From: Klenkia sp. PcliD-1-E
GTDB taxonomy: Bacteria; Actinomycetota; Actinomycetes; Mycobacteriales; Geodermatophilaceae
Direction of reading: 5' to 3'
Assembly (NCBI RefSeq): GCF_024124375.1
Contig: NZ_JAMXRZ010000028.1
Coordinates: 1-39,628, forward strand
Length of the DNA stretch: 39,628 nt
A program made the translations under genes and the position numbers. The notes beneath the pieces were generated by a model. It searched no databases. It was not told where the DNA came from and was given only the letters and a program-made list of their open reading frames with translations. This document shows positions 1-8,178 of this stretch, piece by piece (the stretch's first letter is position 1; every line of letters begins with the position of its first letter).

Positions 1-337
1 CGCCGCCGCGGTCACCGCCGAGGAGGCCGCGCAGGCCGGGGAGGTGGTCGCGGCGGCCCGGACGGCGCTGCGGGAGCGGGTCGGGCCGGGCACCGCCGTC
101 CTCGCCCCGGCCACCAGCACCACCGCACCCCCGGTGGAGGCACCGGCGGCGGAGAAGGCGGCGCTGCGCGGGGCGACCCTGCGGCTGACCTACCTGGCCG
201 GGCTCGGCGGCCTGCCCTCGGCGGTGGCCCCGGCCGGGCTGGTCGGTGGCCACCCGGCCGGGGTGGCGCTGCTCGGTGCGCCGGGTGCGGACACCGCATT
301 GACCGGCCTGCTGGCCGGGTGGGACCGCGCCCTGTAG
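1..337 (+). CDS. Amidase-family protein, C-terminal fragment
   Basis: The window opens inside this gene; the reading frame is continuous from base 2 to the TAG stop, giving about 111 C-terminal residues. The tail TYLAGLGGLPSAVAPAGL followed by HPAGVALLG and a closing GADTALTGLLAGW matches the end of amidase-signature hydrolases, where a glycine-rich strand, a P-x-G segment and a PxG(V/L)xLxG strand precede the last helix. The catalytic Ser-Ser-Lys triad lies upstream of the window, so substrate and activity cannot be judged. It converges on kup with one base between the two stop codons. The family call is fairly safe; a specific enzyme name is not. Confidence 0.65.
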   Translation, partial: AAAVTAEEAAQAGEVVAAARTALRERVGPGTAVLAPATSTTAPPVEAPAAEKAALRGATLRLTYLAGLGGLPSAVAPAGLVGGHPAGVALLGAPGADTALTGLLAGWDRAL

Positions 338-338
338 C

Positions 339-2339
339 TCAGACCTCGATCCGGGCGCCCATCACGACGGTGCGGTCCTTGGGCAGCTCGAAGGAGCGGG
401 CGGCGTCGGTGGTCAGGTGCGAGGTGGCGGTGAACACCGCGCGCCGCCACCGCGGCAGCTCCCCGGGCCGGTGGTGGCCGGGGGAGCGGTGCACGTCGAT
501 GGTGGACAGGAACCACGACGCCCCGTCGAGGTCGACGTCGAGCTCGGCGTCGGCCAGCGCCCGCGCCAGGGCCTTGGGCACGTCGGTGCGCTGCCGGTAG
601 CCGAAGTGCAGGGTCACCAGCACGACCGACCCGTCGCTGCCCTCGGGCACGGTGACGGTGCCGATCTCCTCGTCGACCACCCACGGGCTCAGCGCGGTGG
701 TCAGCGAGACCACCAGCACCCGCTCGTGCAGGGCGTGCAGGTGCTCGACCGTCGAGCGCATCGCCAGCGGGGCCGGCGGCTCGGCGCCCTTGACCGACCG
801 GTTGAGGTAGACCGCCGTCCCCGGCACCCGGACCACCGGTGAGCCGGGCGCGCAGGCGTCGGTGAGCAGGTCGTCCAGCGGGCCCTCCTGCTCGTGCCGG
901 CGCCGGGTCACCAGCAGCCGGCCGCGGAACCACGTGGTCATCACGGTGAACAGCCCGACACCGATCACCAGCGGCACCCAGGCGCCGTGGGCCAGCTTGG
1001 TCAGGTTGGCGGCCAGGAAGCCCAGCATGACCAGCCCGACGAGGCCTGCCCCGGTCAGCACCGCCGGCCGCGGCCAGCCCCACCGGTGCACCGCGACGAC
1101 CGACGTCAGCACGATCGTCACCAGCACCGTGCAGGTCACCGCCATGCCGTAGGCGAAGGCGAGCGCCGCCGAGCTGCGGAAGGACACCACCAGCAGGACG
1201 ACGGCGACCATCAGCCCGTAGTTGACGTAGGGCACGTAGACCTGCCCGATGGTGTGCGCCGAGGTGTGCACGATCCGCAGCCGCGGCAGGTAGCCCAGCT
1301 GCACGGCCTGCCGGACGACGGAGAACGCGCCGGTGATCACCGCCTGGGAGGCGATGACCGTGGCCACGGTGGCCAGCACGACCAGCGGGACGAGCGCCCA
1401 GCCGGGGACCACCCGGAAGAACGGCGCGGTGATCGGGCCGTCGGGGGAGAGGTCGCCGATGACCAGCGCGCCCTGCCCGTAGTAGGACAGCATGCAGGCC
1501 GGGTAGACCAGGAAGAGCCAGGCGCGGGTGATCGGGGCCCGGCCGAAGTGGCCGAGGTCGGCGTAGAGGGCCTCGGCCCCGGTGATGACCAGCACCACCG
1601 CGGCCAGGGCGAAGAACGCGGTGCCGGGCCGCTCGAGGAAGAAGCCGATCGCGTAGGTGGGCGAGAGCGCGCGCAGCACGCCGGGCTCGGCGACCACCCG
1701 GGCCAGCCCGGACAGCCCGATGACCAGGAACCACAGCACCATCACCGGCCCGAAGGCGGCACCCACCCGGGCGGTGCCGAACCGCTGGACGGCGAAGAGG
1801 GCCACCACGATGACCAGCACGACCGGGACGACGAACCCACCCAGCGCGGGGTCGACGACCGCGACGCCCTCGACGGCGGACAGCACCGAGATGGCCGGGG
1901 TGATCATGCTGTCGGCGAGGAACAGCGCGGCCCCGGCGATGCCGGCCAGCGCCAGCCGGCGGACGACCACCGCGGGCAGCTTCCGCCCGTCCCGGCCGCG
2001 GCGCCCGACCAGGGTGATCAGCGACATGATGCCGCCCTCGCCGTGGTTGTCGGCGTGCAGCACCACCCCGACGTAGAGCCCGGTGACCACGGTCGTCGCG
2101 GCCCAGAAGATCAGCGACAGCAGGCCGAGCAGGTTGGGCTCGGTCAGCGGCACCGGGTGCGGGTCGTCGGGACTGAAGAGGGTCTGCAGCGTGTAGATCG
2201 GGCTGGTGCCGATGTCACCGAAGACGACGCCGAGGGCGCCGAGGGTGAGCGCGGCCCGGGTGGGGGTCCCGCTCGGGCGCACCCGGCCCCGTCCGGTGGG
2301 CCCCTCGTGCGTCGGCACGGGGGCGGTCTGCTCGGTCAC
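339..2339 (-). CDS. kup: Kup-family potassium transporter
   Basis: A 666-residue integral membrane protein of the KUP/HAK/KT family, which takes up K+ with protons. The family signature GDIGTSPIYT sits at about residues 41-50, followed by NHGEGGIMSLI and GGIMSL-type loops and roughly twelve hydrophobic segments. The last 200 residues form the usual soluble C-terminal domain, with VYLNRS and HFGY(R/K) motifs. Length is normal for the family (about 620-700). The start is a GTG; the arginine/proline-rich first 28 residues precede the first membrane helix. No other potassium gene is nearby. It converges on the amidase fragment and is followed upstream by the small SOS-box gene on the same strand. 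Confidence 0.95.
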   Translation of the reverse strand: MTEQTAPVPTHEGPTGRGRVRPSGTPTRAALTLGALGVVFGDIGTSPIYTLQTLFSPDDPHPVPLTEPNLLGLLSLIFWAATTVVTGLYVGVVLHADNHGEGGIMSLITLVGRRGRDGRKLPAVVVRRLALAGIAGAALFLADSMITPAISVLSAVEGVAVVDPALGGFVVPVVLVIVVALFAVQRFGTARVGAAFGPVMVLWFLVIGLSGLARVVAEPGVLRALSPTYAIGFFLERPGTAFFALAAVVLVITGAEALYADLGHFGRAPITRAWLFLVYPACMLSYYGQGALVIGDLSPDGPITAPFFRVVPGWALVPLVVLATVATVIASQAVITGAFSVVRQAVQLGYLPRLRIVHTSAHTIGQVYVPYVNYGLMVAVVLLVVSFRSSAALAFAYGMAVTCTVLVTIVLTSVVAVHRWGWPRPAVLTGAGLVGLVMLGFLAANLTKLAHGAWVPLVIGVGLFTVMTTWFRGRLLVTRRRHEQEGPLDDLLTDACAPGSPVVRVPGTAVYLNRSVKGAEPPAPLAMRSTVEHLHALHERVLVVSLTTALSPWVVDEEIGTVTVPEGSDGSVVLVTLHFGYRQRTDVPKALARALADAELDVDLDGASWFLSTIDVHRSPGHHRPGELPRWRRAVFTATSHLTTDAARSFELPKDRTVVMGARIEV

Positions 2340-2387
2340 GAGGCGACAGTGAACCTCCTGGACCTGTGCTGCGCGCCGGGGCTCGCC

Positions 2388-2675
2388 CTAGTTGGGGAAG
2401 CGGCGCCGGCTGGGGGAGGGACGGCGGGGTTCGGGCTCGAGCCTGCGCAGGTAGCCGGCCTGCACCCAGGTGTCGATCACCGCCGGCCCCAGACCCTGCG
2501 GCACGGTGTAGGCCACCCGGCCCCACCACCGGCCGTCTCCGTCTCGCCCCCAGCCGAGCAGGATGGCCGGCCAGGCGTCGTCCAGCTGGCCGGGCATGCC
2601 GGTCACCCAGCAGTGCTGCGCCGGCCGGACGGGCGCCGAGACGCCCTCCGGCGGCTCGCCCGTCCGACCCGCCAC
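2388..2675 (-). CDS. Small hypothetical protein preceded by a LexA/SOS box
   Basis: A 95-residue protein of unknown function. The conserved-looking core contains HCWVTGMPGQLDDAWPAILL, a GRWWGRVAY segment and a VIDTWVQAGYLRRLEPE segment, followed by a basic tail. I chose GTG 2675 because a perfect palindromic SOS box ends 21 bases upstream and the frame further upstream runs antisense through the SDR gene region. No signal peptide or membrane helix is visible; the Trp-rich short-strand pattern suggests a small beta-rich fold. The SOS box is the best clue: expression is probably LexA-controlled, so a role in the DNA-damage response is likely. I do not recognise the family with certainty. Confidence 0.65.
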   Translation of the reverse strand: MAGRTGEPPEGVSAPVRPAQHCWVTGMPGQLDDAWPAILLGWGRDGDGRWWGRVAYTVPQGLGPAVIDTWVQAGYLRRLEPEPRRPSPSRRRFPN

Positions 2676-2695
2676 CCCGACAGCATGCCACGGTT

Positions 2696-2713
2696 GTCGA
2701 ACACGTGTTCGAC
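2696..2713. promoter_or_regulatory. LexA-binding site (SOS box)
   Basis: GTCGAACACGTGTTCGAC is an 18-bp perfect palindrome. Its core TCGAAC-N4-GTTCGA is an exact match to the LexA box known from mycobacteria and other actinobacteria. It lies between the end of the SDR gene and the start of the 95-residue gene (GTG 2675), both on the minus strand, at the position expected for a promoter operator of the latter. Confidence 0.85.
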
Positions 2714-2719
2714 GACGGG

Positions 2720-3658
2720 CTACGCGTCGATGGGCACCCCGGTCCGGGACAGCGACAGGTCCCACACGCGGGCGGCCGCGGCCGGGTCGGTGAGCGTGCG
2801 GTAGAGGTCCTGCCGGGCCGGTGGTCCACCCACGTGGCCCGGTCCGGAGGGCCCGAAGAACGCGCCACCGGCGTCGCGGGCGGTGGCCGCGAGCAGCGCG
2901 GGCTCGGCGGCGCTCTCGACGGTGCCGACCAGCAGGCCACGGGCGGACAGGAACCGGATCACCCGGCGTGCGGCGGTGTCGGAGCTGCGGCCGACCTCGG
3001 GCCGGGCGGCCAGCAGGTTGCTGGGGGCCACGCCGGGGTGGGACAGCGCGCTGGTGATGCCCCAGCCGGCGGCGGTGCTCCGGCGCTGCAGCTCCAGGCC
3101 GAACAGGCCGAGGGCGATCTTGGAGGAGCGGTAGGCGCGCATGCCGTCGTAGGAGCGCTGCGAGTCCGGGTCGTCGACCTGCACGGTGCCGCGGGCGGCG
3201 GCGATGCTGAGCTGGGACACCACCCGGGCCCGGCCGGCGACCAGCAGCGGCAGCAGGTGGCCGACCAGGGCGACGTGGCCGAGGTGGTTGGTCCCCCACT
3301 GCAGTTCGTGGCCGTCGGCGGTGGTCTGCCGCGCGGGCGGCGTCATCACCCCGGCGTTGTTGACCAGCAGGTGCACCGGCCGGTCCTCGGCGCGCAGGGC
3401 GTCGCCGAGGGCGGCGACCGAGGCGAGCGAGGACAGGTCGAGCTCGCGCAGCGAGACGTCGGCGCCGGGGACGGCGGCGCGGACCGCGGCAAGGGTGGCC
3501 TCCCCCTTGGCGGGGTTGCGCACCGGCAGCACCACCTCGGCGCCGGCCGAGGCCAGCCGGGTGGCGATGACCCGGCCCATGCCGTCGCTGGCGCCGGTGA
3601 CGACGGCGCGGCGGCCGGTGAGGTCGGGGAGGGGGACGAGCTGGGGGGTGCGGGCCAC
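2720..3658 (-). CDS. SDR-family oxidoreductase
   Basis: A 312-residue short-chain dehydrogenase/reductase of the retinol-dehydrogenase-like type. The NAD(P)-binding motif TGASDGMG is at residues 21-28, NNAG follows the fourth strand, a Ser is in the SQLSI segment, and the catalytic Y-x-x-x-K is in YRSSK. The long C-terminal extension after the active site is typical of this subgroup. GTG 3658 is chosen because it places the Rossmann strand about 15 residues in and leaves a 134-bp intergenic region to the divergent XRE regulator. Divergent pairing with that regulator suggests it is the regulator's target. Substrate unknown. Confidence 0.88.
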   Translation of the reverse strand: MARTPQLVPLPDLTGRRAVVTGASDGMGRVIATRLASAGAEVVLPVRNPAKGEATLAAVRAAVPGADVSLRELDLSSLASVAALGDALRAEDRPVHLLVNNAGVMTPPARQTTADGHELQWGTNHLGHVALVGHLLPLLVAGRARVVSQLSIAAARGTVQVDDPDSQRSYDGMRAYRSSKIALGLFGLELQRRSTAAGWGITSALSHPGVAPSNLLAARPEVGRSSDTAARRVIRFLSARGLLVGTVESAAEPALLAATARDAGGAFFGPSGPGHVGGPPARQDLYRTLTDPAAAARVWDLSLSRTGVPIDA

Positions 3659-3741
3659 GGTGTGCTCCTCGGGTCGGTGTGCCGACCACGCTGCCCCGGC
3701 CGGCCGGCGCGCACCACGACCTGCCGAACCTGGGACCCGCA

Positions 3742-3756
3742 GGCCCAGGCTGGGCC
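3742..3756. promoter_or_regulatory. Candidate operator between SDR and XRE genes
   Basis: GGCCCAG-G-CTGGGCC is a perfect 7-1-7 inverted repeat in the 134-bp divergent intergenic region, 37 bases before the regulator's start. It could be the binding site of the adjacent XRE protein; in so GC-rich a region chance is a real alternative. Confidence 0.3.
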
Positions 3757-3792
3757 CTGGATCGGTGCCGACCCGCCGGGCAGGATCACGGC

Positions 3793-4632
3793 GTGGACAT
3801 CGACCGGGCCGGGCTGGCCGACTTCCTGCGCCGCTGCCGGGAGTCCCTGCAGCCCGAGGACGTCGGCCTGCCGCGTGGGCCCCGGCGCCGGACGGCGGGT
3901 CTGCGCCGCGAGGAGGTGGCCGCGCTGGCGCACATGTCGCCGGACTACTACTCGCGGCTGGAGCGGGAGCGCGGACCGCAGCCGTCGGGGTCGATGGTCG
4001 CCGCCATCGCGCAGGGCCTGCACCTGACGTTGGACCAGCGCGACCACCTGTTCCGGCTGGCCGGCCACCAGCCACCGCCGCGCGGCGCGGAGGGCCTGCA
4101 CGTCGGCCCCGGCACGCTGCGCATCCTGGACCGGCTCGACGACACCCCGGCCGAGGTGGTCACCGAGCTGGGGGAGACGCTGCGGCAGACCCGCCTGGGC
4201 GTCGCGCTCCTCGGGGACGCCGCGCAGCGCACCGGGCCGGCCCGCAGCCTGGGGTACCGCTGGTTCACCGACCCGGAGGTGCGGCGGCGCTACCACCCCG
4301 ACGACCACGCGTACCTGTCCCGGCTGTGGGCCTCGGGCCTGCGCGGGGTGGTGTCGGTGCGGGGGCCGCGGTCGCGGGCCGCGGCGCTCGCCGAGGATCT
4401 GCTGGGCCGCAGCGAGGAGTTCCGCCGGGTGTGGGAGCTGCACGAGGTCGGCCTGCGCCCGCAGGAGCACAAGCGGTTCGTGCACCCCGAGGTCGGTCTG
4501 CTCGAGCTGCAGTGCCAGACCCTGCGGGACACCGAGCAGGGCCATCTCCTGCTCGTCTACACCGCCGCCCCCGGCAGCGGGACCGCGGAGAAGCTGCAGC
4601 TGCTGTCGGTGGTGGCCGCGCGGGCTCTGTAA
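3793..4632 (+). CDS. XRE-family regulator with MmyB-like ligand-binding domain
   Basis: A 279-residue transcription regulator. Residues about 8-65 form the helix-turn-helix, with the family-typical [18 protein letters not shown] leading into [15 protein letters not shown]. The remainder matches the MmyB-like PAS-related domain that binds fatty-acid-like or other small ligands, including [15 protein letters not shown] and a terminal LVVYT-like [16 protein letters not shown] strand. GTG 3793 was chosen because the upstream in-frame extension is proline-rich and unlike the family. These regulators usually sit divergent from an SDR or oxidoreductase gene, exactly as here, and normally control it. 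Confidence 0.9.
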   Translation: MDIDRAGLADFLRRCRESLQPEDVGLPRGPRRRTAGLRREEVAALAHMSPDYYSRLERERGPQPSGSMVAAIAQGLHLTLDQRDHLFRLAGHQPPPRGAEGLHVGPGTLRILDRLDDTPAEVVTELGETLRQTRLGVALLGDAAQRTGPARSLGYRWFTDPEVRRRYHPDDHAYLSRLWASGLRGVVSVRGPRSRAAALAEDLLGRSEEFRRVWELHEVGLRPQEHKRFVHPEVGLLELQCQTLRDTEQGHLLLVYTAAPGSGTAEKLQLLSVVAARAL

Positions 4633-4685
4633 AGCCTTCGTCAAGAAGGGGTCCCAGGGGCTCGGGGTGTGGTCGCGGTCATACC

Positions 4686-4691
4686 TAGCGT
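4686..4691 (+). promoter_or_regulatory. Putative -10 element of the MFS gene
   Basis: TAGCGT preceded by ATACC, 29 bases before the ATG. Near-identical hexamers lie before ligA and the second ligM-like gene. No convincing -35 is visible. Confidence 0.35.
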
Positions 4692-4720
4692 GTGCGCACC
4701 GACACCAACGGAGGTGCCCC

Positions 4721-6052
4721 ATGGCGACGACGTCCCCCGCAGCGCAGCCCGCGCCGCTGTCCGCCCCGTCCACCCGCAGAGCGGTCTACAACACGATCCG
4801 GGGGTCGCTGGGCAACCTCGTCGAGTGGTACGACGTCTACATCTACACGGTCTTCGCGACCTACCTGCAGGCCAACTTCTTCGCCGCCGGCGAGCCCAAC
4901 GCCGGCATCTACACGCTGGCCATCTTCGCGGTCACCTTCGTCATGCGGCCGGTGGGCTCGTGGTTCTTCGGCCGCTACGCCGACCGGCACGGCCGCCGTC
5001 CGGCCCTGGTGTTCAGCATCTCCCTGATGGCCGGCGCGTCGCTGGTCATCGCGGTCACCCCGACGGCGGAGACGATCGGCGCCGGCGCCGTCGTCCTGCT
5101 GGTGCTCTGCCGGCTGGTGCAGGGCTTCGCCACCGGCGGTGAGTACGGGACGTCGGCCACCTACATGTCCGAGGCGGCGACCCAGGGCCGGCGCGGGTTC
5201 TTCTCCTCCTTCCAGTACGTCACCCTGGTCGGCGGCCACGTGCTCGCCCAGGCCACGCTGCTCGTCCAGCAGGCCGTCCTCACCGACGAGCAGATCAACG
5301 CCTACGGCTGGCGCATCGCGTTCTTCATCGGCGCGGTGAGCGCCGTGGTCGTCCTCTTCCTGCGCCGCAGCATGGACGAGACCCTCCAGTCCGACGGCAC
5401 CAAGAAGTCCGGCTCGATGGTGGAGCTGTTCACCGCCTACCCCAAGCAGCTGCTGGTCTGCTTCCTGGTCACCCTCGGCGGCACCATCGCCTTCTACACC
5501 TACAGCGTCAACGGCCCCCGCATCATCAAGGGCGTCTACGCCGAGGACGGCATGACCGGCACCTGGATCAACTTCATCGCGCTGGTCCTGCTCATGCTCA
5601 TGCAGCCCGTCGGCGGGTGGCTGTCCGACCGGGTCGGCCGCCGGCCGCTGCTGATCGGCTTCGGCATCGCCGGGGTGCTGTGGACCTACACCTTCCTCAC
5701 CCTGCTGCCCACGGTGTCCAGCCCGGTCGCGTCCTTCCTGCTCATCACCGGGACCTACGTCGTCCTCACCGGCTACACCTCGATCAACGCCGTGGTGAAG
5801 GCCGAGCTGTTCCCCTCCCACGTCCGGGCGCTCGGCGTCGGCCTGGGCTACGCGCTGGCCAACTCGATGTTCGGCGGCACCGCCCCGGTCATCTACGAGG
5901 CGGCCACCGAGAACGACGCGCAGTCGGCCTTCGCGGTCTACGTGACCATCGCGATCGCGGTCTCCCTGGTGGTCTACGTGTTCGTCCTGCAGCGGATGCG
6001 GAACTTCCTGGACACCGAGGTCGTGCGTACTCCGGAGCCCGCTCGGGTCTGA
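4721..6052 (+). CDS. MHS-family MFS symporter
   Basis: A 443-residue, 12-helix major facilitator transporter of the metabolite:H+ symporter group (relatives carry alpha-ketoglutarate, citrate, proline/betaine or shikimate). The group signature GNLVEWYDVYIYTVFATYL opens helix 1. The loop 2-3 motif is RYADRHGRRPAL, a second copy is WLSDRVGRRPLLI after helix 8, and GFATGGEYGTS is helix 4-5. ATG 4721 follows a GGAGGTG ribosome site at 4710-4716, so the upstream in-frame codons are not used. It is followed by a two-component system, which suggests, but does not prove, regulated carboxylate uptake. Confidence 0.92.
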   Translation: MATTSPAAQPAPLSAPSTRRAVYNTIRGSLGNLVEWYDVYIYTVFATYLQANFFAAGEPNAGIYTLAIFAVTFVMRPVGSWFFGRYADRHGRRPALVFSISLMAGASLVIAVTPTAETIGAGAVVLLVLCRLVQGFATGGEYGTSATYMSEAATQGRRGFFSSFQYVTLVGGHVLAQATLLVQQAVLTDEQINAYGWRIAFFIGAVSAVVVLFLRRSMDETLQSDGTKKSGSMVELFTAYPKQLLVCFLVTLGGTIAFYTYSVNGPRIIKGVYAEDGMTGTWINFIALVLLMLMQPVGGWLSDRVGRRPLLIGFGIAGVLWTYTFLTLLPTVSSPVASFLLITGTYVVLTGYTSINAVVKAELFPSHVRALGVGLGYALANSMFGGTAPVIYEAATENDAQSAFAVYVTIAIAVSLVVYVFVLQRMRNFLDTEVVRTPEPARV

Positions 6053-6073
6053 CCCGCAGCTGACCAGGACCGC

Positions 6074-6107
6074 GTACCGGGCCGTGGCGGACGCCGCGGC
6101 CCGGTAC
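6074..6107 (+). terminator. Hairpin after the MFS gene
   Basis: GTACCGGGCCG at 6074-6084 pairs perfectly with CGGCCCGGTAC at 6097-6107 (11 bp, 12-base loop), 22 bases after the MFS stop. No U-run follows, as is common in actinobacterial terminators. Confidence 0.6.
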
Positions 6108-6133
6108 CGTGCGCGCGGACGGAGGGGTGCGGG

Positions 6134-6805
6134 GTGCGGGTGCTGCTGGTCGAGGACGACGCCGGTGTCGCCGAGGCGCTGACCCAGGGCCTCCGGGGGA
6201 GCGGGTGGACGGTGCGGCACGCCGCGACCGGTCGCGACGCGCTGGCCGCGCTGGACGACGACCCGGCCGTCGACCTGGTGCTGCTGGACATGGGGCTGCC
6301 CGACCACGACGGACTGTGGGTGTGCGCCCGGATCCGCGAGCGCAGCGGCGTGGCCGTCGTCGCGCTCACCGCCCGGCGGGCCGAGGCCTCGGTGGTCGCG
6401 GCGCTGCGGGCCGGTGTCGACGACTACGTGGTCAAGCCCTACAGCCTGGCGGTGCTGCAGGCTCGGATGGAGGCCGTCACGCGGCGCAGCGGCGGCCGCC
6501 CGGCGCCGGCGCCGGCCTTGGACGCCGGGTTCTCCCTCGACGTCGAGGCCCGGCGGGTGCGCACCGCCGACGGCGAGGTGGCCCTGACGGCCAAGGAGGC
6601 CGAGCTGCTGGCCGCGCTCCTGCGGCACGCCGGCCGGCCGGTCACCCGGGCCGCGCTGATGGAGGAGGTCTGGGACACCACCTGGATCGGTGCCTCGCGG
6701 ACCCTCGACGTCCACGTCGGCACGCTGCGGGCCAAGCTCGGCGCCGACGTGGTGGAGACCGTCCGCGGGGTGGGCTACCGGCTGGTGCCGCGGGGTGAGC
6801 GGTGA
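6134..6805 (+). CDS. OmpR-family response regulator
   Basis: A 223-residue regulator. The receiver domain (1-115) has the acidic pair at D8/D9, phospho-acceptor D52 in LLLDMGLP, and the Lys in VVKPYS. The C-terminal winged helix (about 130-220) carries LTAKEAELLAALLRH, SRTLDVHVGTLRAKL and the closing VRGVGYRL. GTG 6134 is preceded by a GGAGGGG site. It overlaps the kinase gene by four bases, so the two are translationally coupled and certainly partners. The pair resembles TctD/TctE-type systems, which respond to external carboxylates; that comparison is inference. Confidence 0.93.
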   Translation: MRVLLVEDDAGVAEALTQGLRGSGWTVRHAATGRDALAALDDDPAVDLVLLDMGLPDHDGLWVCARIRERSGVAVVALTARRAEASVVAALRAGVDDYVVKPYSLAVLQARMEAVTRRSGGRPAPAPALDAGFSLDVEARRVRTADGEVALTAKEAELLAALLRHAGRPVTRAALMEEVWDTTWIGASRTLDVHVGTLRAKLGADVVETVRGVGYRLVPRGER

Positions 6806-8178
6806 GGCGCCGGCTGCTGGTGCTCGCGCTGCTGACCACGGCCGGGCTGCTGGCCGCGCTCGTCGTCCCGCTGCTGGTGAACCACGCCGAGGGCCGGGCC
6901 GACGACCTGCACCAGGAGCGGCTGTCGGCCGCGACCCGGTTCGCCACGCTCGCGGCCGCCGACGACCCGGACGTGCTGACCCCGGACCTGCAGCGCTACC
7001 GCGAGGTCACCGGGGTGCAGGCCTGGCTGGTGGGCACCGACGGGTCGCTGCTGGCCTCCTCCGGCACCGCACTGCCCGGCGGCGCCGTGGTCGAGGCGTC
7101 GCTGCGGGCCGCGCTGGACGGCGTGCCCTCGGCCCCGCCGTCGGCGATCTGGCCCTGGGACACCGGCCCGCTGGTGGTGGCCACCCCGGTGGGCCGGGAC
7201 GCGCAGGTGCTCGGCGCGGTCCTGCTGGTCGAGGACACCGGCTGGGTCCGCGACGAGGTGGCCGTCCGCATCGCGGTCGCGGCGCTGGCCAGCCTGGTGC
7301 TGCTGGGCCTGCTCGGCTGGCTGGTGGCCAGCCCGCTGGTCGGCTGGATCGCCCGGCCGCTGCACGACCTGGACGACCAGGTCCGCGAGGTCGGTGCCGG
7401 CCGGCCCGCGCGGGCCCGCGTCGAGGGCCCACCGGAGCTGCGCCGGCTGGCCGAGTCCTTCAACACCATGTCCGCGCAGGTGGAGCGGTCCCAGCAGCAG
7501 CAGCGCGACCTGGTCGCCGACGTCTCCCACCAGCTGGCCAACCCGCTGACCGCGCTGCGGCTGCGGCTGGAGTCCCTGGCCGCCGACCGGCCGGCCGAGG
7601 TGGGCCCGGTGCTGGCCGAGACCGACCGGATGGCGCGGATCCTCGACGGGCTGGTCGAGGTCAGCCGCACCGGGGCCGCCGACCGCGAGCCGGTCGCCCA
7701 GGACGTCGTCGCCCGGGTGCGCGAGCGGGTGCAGCTGTGGGAGCCGCTGTTCGCCGGCCGGCTGACCCTGCAGCTGCCCGGCCACGCGGTGCCGGCGGTG
7801 CTGGAGCGCGACCTGGTGGAGACCCTGGTCGACGCGCTGCTGGACAACGCGGTCAAGTACGCCCCGGACGCCGCCGTCGAGGTGGCGCTGACGGCCTCGG
7901 ACGTGGGCTGCGTGCTCGCCGTCCGCGACCACGGGCCTGGGGTGACGCCCGCGGAGGCGGCCGAGCTGGGCCGCCGGTTCCACCGGCTGGCCCGGCACGC
8001 CGACGTCGACGGCACCGGCCTGGGGCTGGCGATCGTGGCCGGCCGGGTGCAGGACGCCGGGGGGACGACGACCGTGCAGGCGGCCGGGCCCGGGTTGCGG
8101 GTGGCGGTCAGCCTCCCCGCCGGTCGTGGTCACGGAACCACCGCAGCGCCCCAGGGTGCAGCGGTACCGGCTGGGTGA
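6802..8178 (+). CDS. Membrane sensor histidine kinase
   Basis: A 458-residue class I kinase. One membrane helix is at about residues 5-25 and the second near 155-178; between them is an extracytoplasmic sensor domain of about 125 residues. HAMP (around 180-230) leads to the phospho-acceptor H243 in DVSHQLANPLTAL. The N-box DNAVKYAP, G1 DHGPGV and G2 GTGLGLAIV are intact. The H-box has Ala where most kinases have Arg (SHQLRTPL). The 3' end overlaps the convergent TAXI gene by 71 bp. It is coupled to the upstream response regulator. Confidence 0.93.
   Translation: MRRRLLVLALLTTAGLLAALVVPLLVNHAEGRADDLHQERLSAATRFATLAAADDPDVLTPDLQRYREVTGVQAWLVGTDGSLLASSGTALPGGAVVEASLRAALDGVPSAPPSAIWPWDTGPLVVATPVGRDAQVLGAVLLVEDTGWVRDEVAVRIAVAALASLVLLGLLGWLVASPLVGWIARPLHDLDDQVREVGAGRPARARVEGPPELRRLAESFNTMSAQVERSQQQQRDLVADVSHQLANPLTALRLRLESLAADRPAEVGPVLAETDRMARILDGLVEVSRTGAADREPVAQDVVARVRERVQLWEPLFAGRLTLQLPGHAVPAVLERDLVETLVDALLDNAVKYAPDAAVEVALTASDVGCVLAVRDHGPGVTPAEAAELGRRFHRLARHADVDGTGLGLAIVAGRVQDAGGTTTVQAAGPGLRVAVSLPAGRGHGTTAAPQGAAVPAG

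Noticed and set aside
190-2804. Long open frames antisense or shifted within kup (190-1734 minus, 894-2804 plus)
   Set aside because: Low-complexity Arg/Gly/Pro or His/Asp/Gln-rich translations; typical shadows of a GC-rich gene. The Kup frame has clear family motifs.
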